DNA of 64,000 nucleotides from Streptomyces sp. NBC_01591 (GCF_035918155.1 NZ_CP109327.1:5890001-5954000); one strand, 5' to 3'. Positions 17,237 to 26,290 are shown, numbered from the stretch's first letter. A program made the numbers and translations. Notes: generated from the letters alone by a model not told the origin.

Positions 17237-17324
17237 CCGGGCCGGGAGGGCGGCGTGGCTCAGCTCGGTCCGGGCCGGGAGGGCGGCGTGGCTCAGCTCG
17301 GTCCGGGCCGGGAGGGCGGCGTGG
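17237..17324. repeat. 33-bp tandem repeat running into the GntR gene 3' end
   Basis: The core CCGGGCCGGGAGGGCGGCGT starts at 17237, 17270 and 17303 (exact 33-base period, about 2.6 copies). The last copy encodes the final residues of the GntR regulator and its stop; the others lie just past the stop. The unit is GC-rich and could expand by slippage. Confidence 0.8.
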
Positions 17325-17994
17325 TGCCGTGCCAGTCGCCGGTGGCGTCGATGTTGGAAGTGGCGCTGCGGGCCGCGCGATCGGCGTCACCGGTGCGCAG
17401 GGCGTCGAGGAGGTCCTCGTGCCCGCGGGGGTCCGCGCCGTCGAAGCCGTGATCTTCCCAGTGGGCTGCCATGGAACGGCGCAGGGCCGGGCCGAGGGCG
17501 GCGTAGAGGTCGTTCAGCAGGCTGTTGCCGCCGCCGGCGGCAACAGCCTGGTGGAAGGCGTGATCGGCCTGGATCCACGCGTCGCGGTCGCGCTGCTGCC
17601 AGGCGGCGGCGCGCTGCGCCAGCAACGCGCCGAGACGGTCCAGTGCCTCGGGGGTGATGCGGGCGGCGGCCAGGCGGGCGGCCTGGGCGTCCAGCCCCTG
17701 GCGGACTTCGAGCACCTCGCCCAGCTCGCTGTCGAGCCGCTGGACGGCGCCGGACAGCTCGCTGGTGGCCCGCACATAGGTGCCGTCGCCCTGACGTGCC
17801 TGCAACAGCCCCGCGTGGATGAGCGCACGGGTGGCCTCGCGAAGCGTCCCGCGTGCGATGCCGAGCTGTTCGATGAGTGCGGTCTCGGTCGGGATGCGGG
17901 CCCCCATCGGCCATCGTCCCGAGGTGATCTCGTCGCGCAGTCGCTGGATGACGTCGTCGACCAGCACCGATCGGCGGACGGAGGGGAGAGCCAC
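17293..17994 (-). CDS. FadR-subfamily GntR transcriptional regulator
   Basis: A 233-residue repressor: winged helix-turn-helix at about 8-75 (VIQRLRDEITSGRWPMGARI, ALIEQLGIARGTLREATRAL, LLQARQGDGTYV) and an all-helical FCD ligand domain (about 95-220, EVRQGLDAQAARLAA, DHAFHQAVAAGGGNSLL). GTG at 17994 is the start that places the helix-turn-helix normally; upstream codons give an unrelated Pro-rich leader. It is divergent from an MFS transporter, and two 15-bp direct repeats in between are likely its operator. The C-terminal tail TTPPSRPGPS is encoded by a tandem repeat unit. Confidence 0.9.
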   Translation of the reverse strand: MALPSVRRSVLVDDVIQRLRDEITSGRWPMGARIPTETALIEQLGIARGTLREATRALIHAGLLQARQGDGTYVRATSELSGAVQRLDSELGEVLEVRQGLDAQAARLAAARITPEALDRLGALLAQRAAAWQQRDRDAWIQADHAFHQAVAAGGGNSLLNDLYAALGPALRRSMAAHWEDHGFDGADPRGHEDLLDALRTGDADRAARSATSNIDATGDWHGTTPPSRPGPS

Positions 17995-18101
17995 GGAGGG
18001 TCCTTCCTGGTCGGGGGCGCAGGCCTGGTCCGGCGAGCGGATCTGCCCGGGGAGCGGGTCTGATGGGCGGGTGAGCAGGTGGTGCAGAGGCAATCGTACT
18101 C

Positions 18102-18130
18102 TAAAGGTTGGACGTTAAAGGTCAGACGTT
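18102..18130. promoter_or_regulatory. Direct repeats in the GntR/MFS intergenic region (putative operator)
   Basis: TAAAGGTTGGACGTT (18102-18116) and TAAAGGTCAGACGTT (18116-18130) are 13/15 identical and spaced 14 bases apart, immediately upstream of the MFS gene and 108 bases from the regulator start. An AT-richer patch; a probable GntR binding or promoter element. Confidence 0.5.
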
Positions 18131-18143
18131 TTATGTTTCTTCC

Positions 18144-19394
18144 ATGCTGCTCACTCGCCGCCCCCCGAACTCCGCCCCCCGTCCGAACACCCCCCGCCCG
18201 AACCCCGCCCGTCCGATGTCCCGTGCCGCCGCGGCCTGGCTGACCGCCATCGGCATCGTCCTGATCGCCCTCAACCTGCGGCTGAGCATCAGCAGCACGT
18301 CCGCGCTGCTGGAGCAGCTCCGGGCCCAGCTGGGGTTCGGGCCGCTCGTCGCGTCCATGGTCCCGGCGCTGCCGACTCTGTGCTTCGCCGCGGTCGGCGC
18401 GACCAGCGCCATGCTGGCCCGGCGCGTGGGCACCGAGCGTGCCGTCCTGCTGGCACTGATGGTGCTGACCGTGGGGCTCGCCGTGCGCGCGGTGCCCCGA
18501 ACCGGGGCGCTGCTGGCCGGCACGCTGCTGGGCGCGGCGGGACTGGCGCTGTGCAACGTCCTGCTGCCCGCGGTGGTCAAGGCGCACTTCCCCGCCCGGG
18601 TCGCACTGCTGACCGGGGTTTACACCACCACGATGGCGCTCGGCTCGGCCGTCGCCGCGGCCGCGGCGGTCCCGGTCGCCGACCTGTTGGGGAAGCCTTC
18701 GCTGGGGCTGGCGGCCTGGGCCCTGCCCGCCGTGCTCGCCCTGGTGGTGTGGGGGCTGCGGCCGGGTTCCTGGAGGGCCGCGGCGTGGCGTGCGGACGGT
18801 GGCACGGTCTCGGCCTGGAGTGCCGGGCGCACCCGCTTCGGGCTGCTGGTGACCGCGTTCTTCGCCCTGCAGTCCCTCAACAGCTACGCGGTCATCGGCT
18901 GGCTGCCGACCGTCCTGTCCGACCACGGGATGAGTTCCGACCGGGCCGGGTTCATGCTGGGGCTGGCGCTGATCGTGGGGGTCCCCTCGACCTTCGCCCT
19001 GATGCCGCTCACCAGGACGGCGGGGCGGCTGCGGCTGGCGTTCGTCGCGGTCGGTGTCGCGCTGATGGCCGGTTATCTCGGCCTGCTCTGTGCCCCGTTG
19101 GCTCTGCCCGTCCTCTGGGTCGTGCTGACCGGCTTCGGGCTGGGGGCGTTTCCGCTGGTCCTGGCCATCATCGGGGCGAGCGGCCGGAGCGCGCAGGAGA
19201 CCGCCGCGCTGTCGACCTTCTCCCAGAGCACCGGCTATCTCCTCGCCTCGGCGGGCCCCTTCGGCATCGGGCTGCTGCGCTCGGCCACCGGTGGCTGGGT
19301 GCTGCCCCTGGTCGTACTGCTCGCGCTCGCCGCGCTCCAGCTGCTCGTCGGACTGCGCCTGACCCTGACCCGTACCGCACTCGAGGACCGGTAG
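18144..19394 (+). CDS. CynX/NimT-type MFS transporter
   Basis: A 416-residue, 12-helix permease of the cyanate/nitroimidazole (CynX/NimT) branch of the major facilitator superfamily. After a Pro/Arg-rich N-terminus (1-28) the first helix carries GIVLIALNLRLSISSTSALL, typical of the family, followed by the loop MLARRVGTERAVLL; SDHGMSSDRAGFMLGLALI is the central conserved segment. ATG at 18144 avoids reading through the operator repeats. It is divergent from the FadR-type regulator that probably controls it. Substrate unknown. Confidence 0.88.
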   Translation: MLLTRRPPNSAPRPNTPRPNPARPMSRAAAAWLTAIGIVLIALNLRLSISSTSALLEQLRAQLGFGPLVASMVPALPTLCFAAVGATSAMLARRVGTERAVLLALMVLTVGLAVRAVPRTGALLAGTLLGAAGLALCNVLLPAVVKAHFPARVALLTGVYTTTMALGSAVAAAAAVPVADLLGKPSLGLAAWALPAVLALVVWGLRPGSWRAAAWRADGGTVSAWSAGRTRFGLLVTAFFALQSLNSYAVIGWLPTVLSDHGMSSDRAGFMLGLALIVGVPSTFALMPLTRTAGRLRLAFVAVGVALMAGYLGLLCAPLALPVLWVVLTGFGLGAFPLVLAIIGASGRSAQETAALSTFSQSTGYLLASAGPFGIGLLRSATGGWVLPLVVLLALAALQLLVGLRLTLTRTALEDR

Positions 19395-19406
19395 GCCGCG
19401 CCCGGA

Positions 19407-19435
19407 GGGGCCACCCCGTCCTACGAGGTGGCCCC
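19407..19435. terminator. Bidirectional terminator between MFS and snapalysin genes
   Basis: GGGGCCACC and GGTGGCCCC form a 9-bp stem with an 11-base loop between convergent genes. Confidence 0.6.
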
Positions 19436-19461
19436 GGTGGTGCGGTGCGTCCGGACCGGGG

Positions 19462-20139
19462 TCAGGAGGCGCTGCGCGCGAGTGCGGCCGCGAAGCCGTT
19501 CTGCCACAGGTAGTTGACCTGGCCGCGCTCGTTCGCGTCGGGATACGGGTTGGTGCAGGACGGGCCGGGGCCGCCACCCGACATCAACTCGCTGCACGGA
19601 CCGGAGTAGTGGTCCGGGAGGCCGAGCACATGCCCGGTCTCGTGCGTGGTGACGCGGGTCGAGTCGTACTGCTGGTTCTGCGCGTAGTCCAGGAAGATGT
19701 ACCCGTTGCCGTGCCCGTCGGTGCTCGCGTACGAGCCCCTGGAGTCATTGCCCTCGTAGTAGGTGAAGTCGGCGTTCGAGCCCTCCTGCAGCCGGACGCT
19801 GGAGACGGAGCCGTTCCAGATCTGCGCGCTGTTGGCTATCTCGGTACGGAAGCTCGGCGCGTTGGCGGTGCTGTAGACGACGGTGACCGACTGGGCGCCG
19901 GGGTTCGCCGCCCGCTTCTTCGCCACGGACTTGGCGACCGCCTCGAAGAACGCCTTGTTCGCGGCGGCGTTCTCGTGCGACCCGGCGTAGGCGGTGTAGC
20001 CCGCCCGGGCCTCCGACGTGGTGGTGGCGGGTGCGGCGGGGGCCGAGGAGGCGGCGATCGCGGGCGCCGTGCCCAGCGCGGCCGCGAGGCCGAAGCCGAG
20101 GCCGACGACGGCCGACATGACGGTCCTGGGGTGTCTCAT
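19462..20139 (-). CDS. snpA: Snapalysin (small extracellular neutral metalloprotease)
   Basis: A 225-residue secreted zinc protease. The signal peptide covers about 1-30 ([17 protein letters not shown], then [12 protein letters not shown]), followed by a propeptide. The catalytic motif is [20 protein letters not shown], the HExxHxxGxxD form with Asp as third zinc ligand that defines family M7. Two cysteines near the end (GPCSELM, PSCTNP) form the expected disulphide. ATG at 20139 follows TAGGAGA. The divergent LysR-type regulator and a palindrome in between match the known snpA/regulator arrangement of Streptomyces. Confidence 0.94.
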   Translation of the reverse strand: MRHPRTVMSAVVGLGFGLAAALGTAPAIAASSAPAAPATTTSEARAGYTAYAGSHENAAANKAFFEAVAKSVAKKRAANPGAQSVTVVYSTANAPSFRTEIANSAQIWNGSVSSVRLQEGSNADFTYYEGNDSRGSYASTDGHGNGYIFLDYAQNQQYDSTRVTTHETGHVLGLPDHYSGPCSELMSGGGPGPSCTNPYPDANERGQVNYLWQNGFAAALARSAS

Positions 20140-20251
20140 GGGGGGTCTCCTACCGTTACCGGTCCGATGAACCCGTCCGATGATCGGACTCGGACGGGTG
20201 CGGTACGGAGAGAGTGTCGGGGAGCGGAAGCCGTGGCGGATGATGTCAACC

Positions 20252-20274
20252 GGCGATAGCACCGGGCTATCGCC
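20252..20274. promoter_or_regulatory. LysR-type operator between snapalysin and its regulator
   Basis: GGCGATAGC, five bases, GCTATCGCC: a perfect 9-bp inverted repeat containing the LysR T-N11-A form (ATAGC-N5-GCTAT). It lies 113 bases from the snpA ATG and 110 from the regulator ATG. Confidence 0.75.
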
Positions 20275-20383
20275 AACCCCGGTACCGCCGCCGACGAGTC
20301 CACCAACTCCAGGTGAATTAACGGCCTTTGGTGCGATTGGGGAGTCTGGTGCGACAGTCGCCCGCCGCCCTACGCTCGACCGT

Positions 20384-21337
20384 ATGGAGCTTGAGGTGAG
20401 GCACCTCAGGGCGCTGTGCGCCATCGCGGACACGGGCAGCCTGCACCAAGCCGCCCGAAGGCTGGGCGTGAGCCAGCCCTCCCTCACCACCCAGCTGCGC
20501 CGGATCGAGAACACCCTGGGCGCCGAGCTGTTCCGTCGTGAACGGACCGGCTGCCGCCCGACGTTGCTCGGCCACGCCGTCCTCAGCCGGGCCCGCCCCC
20601 TGGTCGACGGAATGACCGCCCTGGTCAGCGACGCGAAGGCGGAGGCCGACGCGGTCCGGGCCTCTGGGCCGCGGCTGCGCATCGGCTGCACCGCGAGCCG
20701 GGTCATCGGCGGCTGGCTGCGCAGGCTGCGGCTCCGGCTGCCCGACACGGACATCTCGCTGCGGGTGGACGTATCGGCCCGCGCACTGCTCCGCGACGTC
20801 GGGGCGGGCGGGCTCGACGTCGCCTTCGTGCACGAGGTCGAGGGATGCCCGCTGGCCGTCCCCGACGGCCTGGAACAGCGCGTACTCCTGGACCGCGAAC
20901 CTCAGTTCATCTCCATGGCCAGGGACCACCCGGCCGCCGCCCGGTCCGTGGTCGACCTCGCCGATCTGGCCGCCGACCGGTGGATGGTCGACCCCACGGT
21001 GGACGGCGAATGGGACGGGCTGCGCCGGGTGTTCGGCGAGGCCGGTCTCGCGCCGACCGTCCTGCACGGCGACTACCTCACCGCCGCCTCCCTCGTCGTG
21101 CTCGGCGAGGCGGTCGCCCCCTGCCAGCCCACCTCCGGGCCGCGCGACGACATGGCGATCCGCCCGCTGCGCGACGACCCCCTCGCCGTACGGCTGCTGC
21201 TGGTGTCCCGGCCGGGCGCCGACATGGCGACGGTGTACGGGGAACTGGAGGCGGCCTACCGGGAGGCGGCCCGGCGCGCGGCCGGGTACCACCAGTGGCT
21301 GCTGCGCAACCGCAGCCCGCTCGCCCGCACACCGTGA
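20384..21337 (+). CDS. LysR-family regulator, probable activator of snapalysin
   Basis: A 317-residue LysR protein. The helix-turn-helix is at 1-65 ([40 protein letters not shown]) and an effector-binding periplasmic-binding-like fold covers about 92-300. ATG at 20384 gives the standard LysR N-terminus; longer frames from 20180 would read across the operator. It is divergent from snpA with a perfect T-N11-A palindrome between, so activation of the protease gene and autoregulation are likely by analogy with the known Streptomyces pair. Confidence 0.92.
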   Translation: MELEVRHLRALCAIADTGSLHQAARRLGVSQPSLTTQLRRIENTLGAELFRRERTGCRPTLLGHAVLSRARPLVDGMTALVSDAKAEADAVRASGPRLRIGCTASRVIGGWLRRLRLRLPDTDISLRVDVSARALLRDVGAGGLDVAFVHEVEGCPLAVPDGLEQRVLLDREPQFISMARDHPAAARSVVDLADLAADRWMVDPTVDGEWDGLRRVFGEAGLAPTVLHGDYLTAASLVVLGEAVAPCQPTSGPRDDMAIRPLRDDPLAVRLLLVSRPGADMATVYGELEAAYREAARRAAGYHQWLLRNRSPLARTP

Positions 21338-21410
21338 AGGACCGGTTCCCGATTCCGCCGAGAGCGAGGACCGGTTCCCACCGGGCCGCCCGGCGGGCAG
21401 AGTCGGTCCC

Positions 21411-22430
21411 ATGAGGCTTCTGATACTGGGTGGTACGGAATTCGTGGGGCGCGCCGTCACCGAGGCGGCGCTGGCGCGCGGCTGGGACGTCACGGTGTTC
21501 CACCGTGGTCGGCACGCGCCTCCGCCGGGCGTGACGGAACTCCTCGGCGACCGCACCACGGAGGGCGGCCTCGCCGCCCTGGCCGGAACCGGCAAGGGCC
21601 CCGGCGGCGGGTACGCCTGGGACCTGGTGGTCGACACCTGGAGCGGCGCCCCCTCGGCCGTGCGGGACGCAGCCCGTCTGCTGGCCGACCGGGCCGCCCG
21701 GTACGCGTACGTTTCCAGCCGCTCCGTGTACGACCACCCGGCCCCCGCCGGTCTGCCGGAGGAAGGTCCGCTGGTGGCCGGCGCCTCGCCCGACGCGGGC
21801 GGTGACGTCTCGTACCCCCTGGCCAAGCGCGGCGGTGAACTGGCCGCGCTCGACGCCTTCGGCGACCGGGCCCTCCTCGCCCGCGCGGGGCTGATCCTGG
21901 GCCCCTGGGAGAACATCGGCAGACTGCCCTGGTGGCTGCTGCGGATCGCCCGCGGCGGGCCCGTACTGGCCCCGGGCACACCGGATCTGATGCTTCAGTA
22001 CATCGACGCCCGCGACCTCGCGAACTGGCTGCTGGACGCGGCCGGCGGCGGTCTGCACGGGCCGTACAACCTGGTCAGCCGCTCGGGTCACGCCACCATG
22101 GGGCAGCTGCTGGACGCCTGTGTGCGTGCCACCGGCTCCGACGCGGCACTGCGCTGGACGCCCGCGGAGACGGTCCTCGCGGCGGGCGTGGAGCCATGGA
22201 CCGATCTGCCGGTCTGGCTGCCGCCGGGCGAGTCGTACGACGCGATCCACCGGGGTGACGTCAGCAGGGCGTACGCGACCGGTCTGCACTGCCGCCCGGT
22301 CGAGGAGACGGTCGCCGACACCTGGAAGTGGCTGGAGGAGCTGGGCGGGAAGGTCCCGCAGCGCCCGGACCGGCCCGCGGTCGGCCTGGACCCGCGCGTG
22401 GAGGCCGAACTCCTGGCGGCCTCGGCCTGA
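21411..22430 (+). CDS. NAD-dependent epimerase/reductase (extended SDR)
   Basis: A 339-residue Rossmann-fold protein. MRLLILGGTEFVGRAVTEAA at the N-terminus is the dinucleotide-binding motif; YAYVSSRSVYDHP and YPLAKRGGE supply the Ser and the YxxxK-like catalytic region (Y-P-L-A-K). QYIDARDLANWLLDA is the typical extended-SDR segment. Substrate is unknown; relatives act on nucleotide sugars or isoflavone-like reductase substrates. It starts 73 bases after the LysR stop and may be co-transcribed with it. Confidence 0.85.
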   Translation: MRLLILGGTEFVGRAVTEAALARGWDVTVFHRGRHAPPPGVTELLGDRTTEGGLAALAGTGKGPGGGYAWDLVVDTWSGAPSAVRDAARLLADRAARYAYVSSRSVYDHPAPAGLPEEGPLVAGASPDAGGDVSYPLAKRGGELAALDAFGDRALLARAGLILGPWENIGRLPWWLLRIARGGPVLAPGTPDLMLQYIDARDLANWLLDAAGGGLHGPYNLVSRSGHATMGQLLDACVRATGSDAALRWTPAETVLAAGVEPWTDLPVWLPPGESYDAIHRGDVSRAYATGLHCRPVEETVADTWKWLEELGGKVPQRPDRPAVGLDPRVEAELLAASA

Positions 22431-22562
22431 CGGACCGTCGGGGGTGGCCCGGGGCGTGGCGCCGGCTCGCACGGGCGCGCCCGGTCGAGGCTCCGTGTAT
22501 CCGGGTGCATCGGGCTCGAACCGGGTGTGGCATTCGTGTCGTTTGGTACGTAAACCTGCATA

Positions 22563-23298
22563 TTGACCCTTATGGTCGGGCAGTCGCTGCCCAGACACGG
22601 GCCGAGCCCGCCGGGCAGCGGGTCGGCGAGAGCGATCGCCGTGGACGCCGATGTGGCGTCGGCCCAGGGCGGCCAGCAGGGCATCACGTTCAACGCGATC
22701 CCGGACGGTGCGACGGTGCTCGTCAATGTCTACGGGAGCAGCCGCAAACATCACCACGTTCATGGGTTCGCTGCCGCAGGCCGGACTCCGCGAGAGCCTG
22801 CCGTGAAACTTCCCGGACGCCACCGAGGTCGGCCTGCACGGCACCGGTCAGTTGCAGGGGAGCGTGCTGATCGGCCAGCAGTCGAGTACGGCCACCTTGG
22901 ACATGAGCGGCACCAACGGCCGTTATTACACCGCCGGTTCACTGACCCACACCTCGGCGGGCCTGTCGGGCGGCCAGGAGCTGCACGCCTATCCCTTCGA
23001 CGGTGATCTGCCGGCCTGCGGCGAGGAGCCGTTGCCCACGCCGACCCCGACCCCGACCCCGACGGACACCCCCACCCACACGCCGGGACCGAAGCCCACA
23101 CCGACCCACACCTGGCCGCACAAGCCCGACGGGCCGGACAAGCCCGGTACCTGGCCGCACAAGCCCCATCCCGGAGGGGAGCTCCCGCACACGGGTGCGC
23201 GCGGCGGTGAGTGGATTCTCGGCGGGATCGCCGCCGTTCTGCTCGCGGCCGGATCGGCGGCCACGCTGATGGCCCGGAGGGCGCGTCGACGCGGCTAG
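22563..23298 (+). pseudogene. Broken choice-of-anchor-A surface protein gene with LPHTG sorting signal
   Basis: Pieces of a cell-wall-anchored adhesin-like protein in two frames. QGITFNAIPDGATVLVNVYG lies in one frame (to about 22740); a frameshift near 22745-22750 moves the similarity to NITTFMGSLPQAGLRESLP, which then meets an in-frame TGA at 22804-22806 where relatives have Trp before NFPDATEVG. After it [11 protein letters not shown] continues in frame to 23298 with Pro/Thr repeats ([13 protein letters not shown]), a sortase motif ELPHTG, a hydrophobic helix and RRARRRG. No signal peptide is present. The C-terminal 148 codons could still be translated, but the gene as a whole is dead. Confidence 0.8.
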
Positions 23299-23307
23299 TT
23301 TTGGCCC

Positions 23308-23667
23308 ATGGCCGAACTGCTGCTGCACCTCACCGAAGGCCCCCTGTGGGAGGCGGCCCGCGGGATCGGGACGTATGAGATGTCCACCCGCGGCCGCACC
23401 CTGCACGAAGAGGGCTTCATCCACTGCTCGCTGCCGCACCAGCTCCCCGGCGTGGCCGAGATGCTGTACGGCGCCGGGAGCGGGGCAGGGACCGGTGACC
23501 AGGAACTCGTGGTCCTCGTCATCGATCCCGACCGGCTCCCGGTGCCCGTACGGTACGAGCCCGTCGCGCCCGGCGGCGAGGAGTTCCCGCACATCTACGG
23601 CCCCGTCCCGGTGGACGCGGTCGTGGAGGTGCGCCCCTGGCTGCTCAAGGAAGGTGACCCCGCATGA
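23308..23667 (+). CDS. DUF952 domain protein
   Basis: A 119-residue protein nearly all DUF952: starts MAELLLHLTEGPLWEAAR, with GRTLHEEGFIHCSLPHQLPG (conserved FIHCS) and EEFPHIYGPVPVDAVVEV (conserved HIYGPL-like). The fold is related to ADP-ribosyl-transferase/KptA-like proteins, but biochemical function is not established. Its stop overlaps the ATG of the next gene by four bases (ATGA), so the two form an operon. Confidence 0.9.
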   Translation: MAELLLHLTEGPLWEAARGIGTYEMSTRGRTLHEEGFIHCSLPHQLPGVAEMLYGAGSGAGTGDQELVVLVIDPDRLPVPVRYEPVAPGGEEFPHIYGPVPVDAVVEVRPWLLKEGDPA

Positions 23668-24590
23668 ACAACCCACCCCCCACCGGCCCGGAGAACCCGG
23701 GCGCCCCCATCGTCGCCGTCACCGGCGCGAGCGGAGCTGTCGGCGGCCGTGTCGCCCGGCGCCTGGCGCGCGCCGGCGTGCCCGTACGGTTGCTCGGGCG
23801 CGACCCGTCCCGGCTGCCCGAACTGCCCGGCGCCGTCGCCGCGCCGCCCGCCCCGTACGGCGACGGGGAGGCCATGCGCCGCGCCCTGGCCGGGGCGCAC
23901 ACGCTGTTCCTGGTCTCGGCGCACGAGAGCCCGTACCGGGTGCGCGAGCACACGACGGCCGTGGACGCGGCGGTCGCCGTGGGCGTCGAACGCATCGTGT
24001 ACGTCTCCTTCCTGGGTGCGGCGCCGGACGCCACGTTCACCTTCGCCCGGGACCACTGGCACACCGAGGCGCACATCCGGGCCACCGATGTCCGCTACAC
24101 CTTTCTGCGCGACAGCCTGTACCTCGCCGGGATCCCGGCCATGACCGGCGCCGACGGGGTGCTGCGCGGCCCCGCCGGCGACGGCCGGGTGGCGGCGGTG
24201 GCGCACGACGACATCGCGGACGTCGCGATCGCCGTCCTGCTGGCCGACACCGAGAGCGCCGACACCCGCTACGACGGGATCACCTACGACCTCACGGGTC
24301 CCGAGGCGTTCACCCTCGCCGAAGCGGCCGAGGAGCTCGGCAGGGTCACCGGCCGGACCATCACCTACCTGCCGGAGACCCGTGAGGAGGCCTATGCCTC
24401 CCGGGCGCAGTACGGTGCCGAGGACTGGGAGGTGGCCGGCTGGGTGACCTCGTACGAGGCCATCGCCACCGGTGAGATGGCCACGGTCTCGGACGCCGTG
24501 CCGGACCTCACCGGGCATCCGGCGACGAGCCTGGCCACCTTCCTGAGGGAGCATCCGGACAGCTACCGCCACCTGCTGAACACGGACTGA
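23664..24590 (+). CDS. NmrA-like / QorB-type NAD(P)H-binding oxidoreductase
   Basis: A 308-residue atypical SDR. PIVAVTGASGAVGGRVARRL (about 15-34) is the dinucleotide-binding loop; VERIVYVSFLGAAPDATFTF and the following HWHTEAHIRATDVRYTFLRD belong to the NmrA/QorB group. No classical YxxxK catalytic pair is seen, as usual for NmrA-like sensors or quinone reductases. ATG overlaps the DUF952 stop (ATGA). Confidence 0.87.
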   Translation: MNNPPPTGPENPGAPIVAVTGASGAVGGRVARRLARAGVPVRLLGRDPSRLPELPGAVAAPPAPYGDGEAMRRALAGAHTLFLVSAHESPYRVREHTTAVDAAVAVGVERIVYVSFLGAAPDATFTFARDHWHTEAHIRATDVRYTFLRDSLYLAGIPAMTGADGVLRGPAGDGRVAAVAHDDIADVAIAVLLADTESADTRYDGITYDLTGPEAFTLAEAAEELGRVTGRTITYLPETREEAYASRAQYGAEDWEVAGWVTSYEAIATGEMATVSDAVPDLTGHPATSLATFLREHPDSYRHLLNTD

Positions 24591-24635
24591 CTCCACAACG
24601 GGCGGTATCGAAGGGGTAAAGGGGCCTGCGGCAAC

Positions 24636-24830
24636 ATGCGTACGGAAACCCCGTGGGGCCCCTGGGACCAGCCCCCGCCGGACGAGGCCGCCCGTCTCTT
24701 CGCGCCGTTACGTGTCCCCTGGTGGATCGCCGGGGGACACGCGGTCGAATTCGCCGTGGGCCACGCCTTCCGGGACCACGGCGACATCGACGCACTCCTG
24801 CTCCGCCCGGAGCGCCGGGGCACCCGTGGG
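24636..24830 (+). pseudogene. Fragment of an aminoglycoside-adenylyltransferase-like nucleotidyltransferase gene
   Basis: RVPWWIAGGHAVEFAVGHAF followed by RDHGDIDALLLRPE has the GG...(D/E)xD nucleotidyltransferase signature of AadA2-like proteins, but similarity ends near 24830 and the frame then runs into other DNA. Only about 65 of the expected 180-plus residues remain. Confidence 0.6.
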
Positions 24831-24877
24831 CGGTCCGCCTGCTCGCCCATCCGGCGGGCTGACGGGACGGCCGGCCG

Positions 24878-25092
24878 TCAGCCGACGTACGCGCCCGCCC
24901 GCGCCGCCGCCGCGGCAGCCTCGGCGGCACGGTCCGCCGCCGCCTCGTCGAGCGGATCGCCGCTGGCCAGCAGCCGGTAGTAGAGCGGTGCTGAAACGGC
25001 GCGGATCACCTCGTCCGGGTCCGTGCCCGCAGGCAGCTCCCCGCGCTCGACGGCCTCGGTGACGCAGCCGGACCACTCCCTCGCCACCTCGC
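24878..25092 (-). pseudogene. C-terminal fragment of a TetR-family regulator
   Basis: The minus strand encodes VAREWSGCVTEAVERGELPA and DPDEVIRAVSAPLYYRLLAS, the C-terminal ligand domain of a TetR protein, ending at TGA 24878. The DNA-binding half is missing; the frame passes at about 25090 into DNA that codes for an MFS protein on the other strand. A deletion has joined the two. Confidence 0.75.
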
Positions 25093-25475
25093 CCGAAGCG
25101 CTGCTCGTGGCCAGGGTGTTGCAGGGTCTCGCCACGGCGGCCGTCACCCCGGCCGGACTGGCGCTGCTGACCACCGCCTTCAAGGAGGGCCCACTGCGGG
25201 GACGCGCCCTGGGCCTCAACGGGGCACTGATGTCCGCCGGATTCACCGCTGGTGCCATCCTCGGCGGCCTGCTCACCGATCTGCTCTCCTGGCGCTGGGC
25301 GTTCTTCATCAACGTGCCCGTGGCCGCCCTGGTGCTCGCCCTCGCCCCCGCCGTCATCACCGACTCGCGGCCCGCCGTGCGCCCCCGGCTCGACGTTCCC
25401 GGCGCCGTGACCGTCACCGGCGGACTGCTGCTGCTCGTCTACGGTCTGACGCAGGCCGGTGAGTCCGGCTGGACC
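25093..25475 (+). pseudogene. Internal fragment of a DHA2-type MFS multidrug exporter
   Basis: The frame encodes LLVARVLQGLATAAVTPAGL, GRALGLNGALMSAGFTAGAI and LTDLLSWRWAFFINVPVAAL, helices 4 to 7 of an EmrB/QacA-type pump. The first 90 or so residues are absent (left junction about 25090, next to the TetR fragment) and similarity ends near 25475. It cannot make a working transporter. Confidence 0.78.
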
Positions 25476-25534
25476 AGGCCGGATCCACCGACTCCCGTCG
25501 GACCCACCCTCCGGCATCCCCGCGTCCGGGCGGC

Positions 25535-26014
25535 TCAGCCCTCGTCGTGCGCCTTCCGCAGCGCGGCGATGTCCAGCTTCTTCATGGTCATCATCGCCGC
25601 GGTCGCCCTGGCGGCCTTCGTCCCGTCCGGGTCGAGGAGCAGTTCGATCAAGCCATCGGGCACGACCTGCCAGGAGACGCCGTACCGGTCCTTCAGCCAG
25701 CCGCAGGGCCCCTCTTCGCCGCCGTCGGTGAGGCTGCTCCAGTAGTAGTCCACCTCGGCCTGGTCCGCGCAGTCGATCTGGAACGAGATGGCCTCGTTGA
25801 AGGTGAACTCCGGCCCGCCGTTCACCCCGACGAACCTCTGGCCGTTGAGCTCGAACTCGACCGTCATCACCGAACCGGCGGGCCCCGGCCCCGCCTCGTT
25901 GTAGCGGCCGATCCTGCCGAGGCGGGAGTTCTTGAAGACCGAGAGGTAGTACTCCGCCGCCTCCTCGGCCTGTCCGTCGAACCACAGACATGTGGTGAAG
26001 CCCTCGGTGGTCAT
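25535..26014 (-). CDS. VOC-family (PhnB-like) protein
   Basis: A 159-residue protein of the 3-demethylubiquinone methyltransferase-like / PhnB branch of the vicinal oxygen chelate superfamily. TCLWFDGQAEEAAEYYLSVF is the family N-terminal signature and EAISFQIDCADQAEVDYYWS with GWLKDRYGVSWQVVP the second half. Enzymatic activity in this branch is uncertain. ATG at 26014 follows GGGGAGA; the longer frame to 26065 lacks a ribosome site. Confidence 0.88.
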   Translation of the reverse strand: MTTEGFTTCLWFDGQAEEAAEYYLSVFKNSRLGRIGRYNEAGPGPAGSVMTVEFELNGQRFVGVNGGPEFTFNEAISFQIDCADQAEVDYYWSSLTDGGEEGPCGWLKDRYGVSWQVVPDGLIELLLDPDGTKAARATAAMMTMKKLDIAALRKAHDEG

Positions 26015-26290
26015 CGCTGTCTCCCCTCGTGTACGCAGCCCCGTCGTCTGCGCATGTCCACCCATACCGACTGATCCTGCCCCGAAAACTCATCGGTGGC
26101 ACCAGGAGTGAATCGACAGGGGGACCGGCATCGGCCGACTTCATATGGTCCCCTCAGGAGGGGCGAAAACACGCCGGCGACACGGCCGCGTTCCAGGCAA
26201 ACCGCTTCGCGAACGCCTTCGTAAACGGCTTTCTCACGCTGGGGAGTTGCCCCTACGATCACCGGAGCGGGATCGCGCGGTCCCGCAGAC

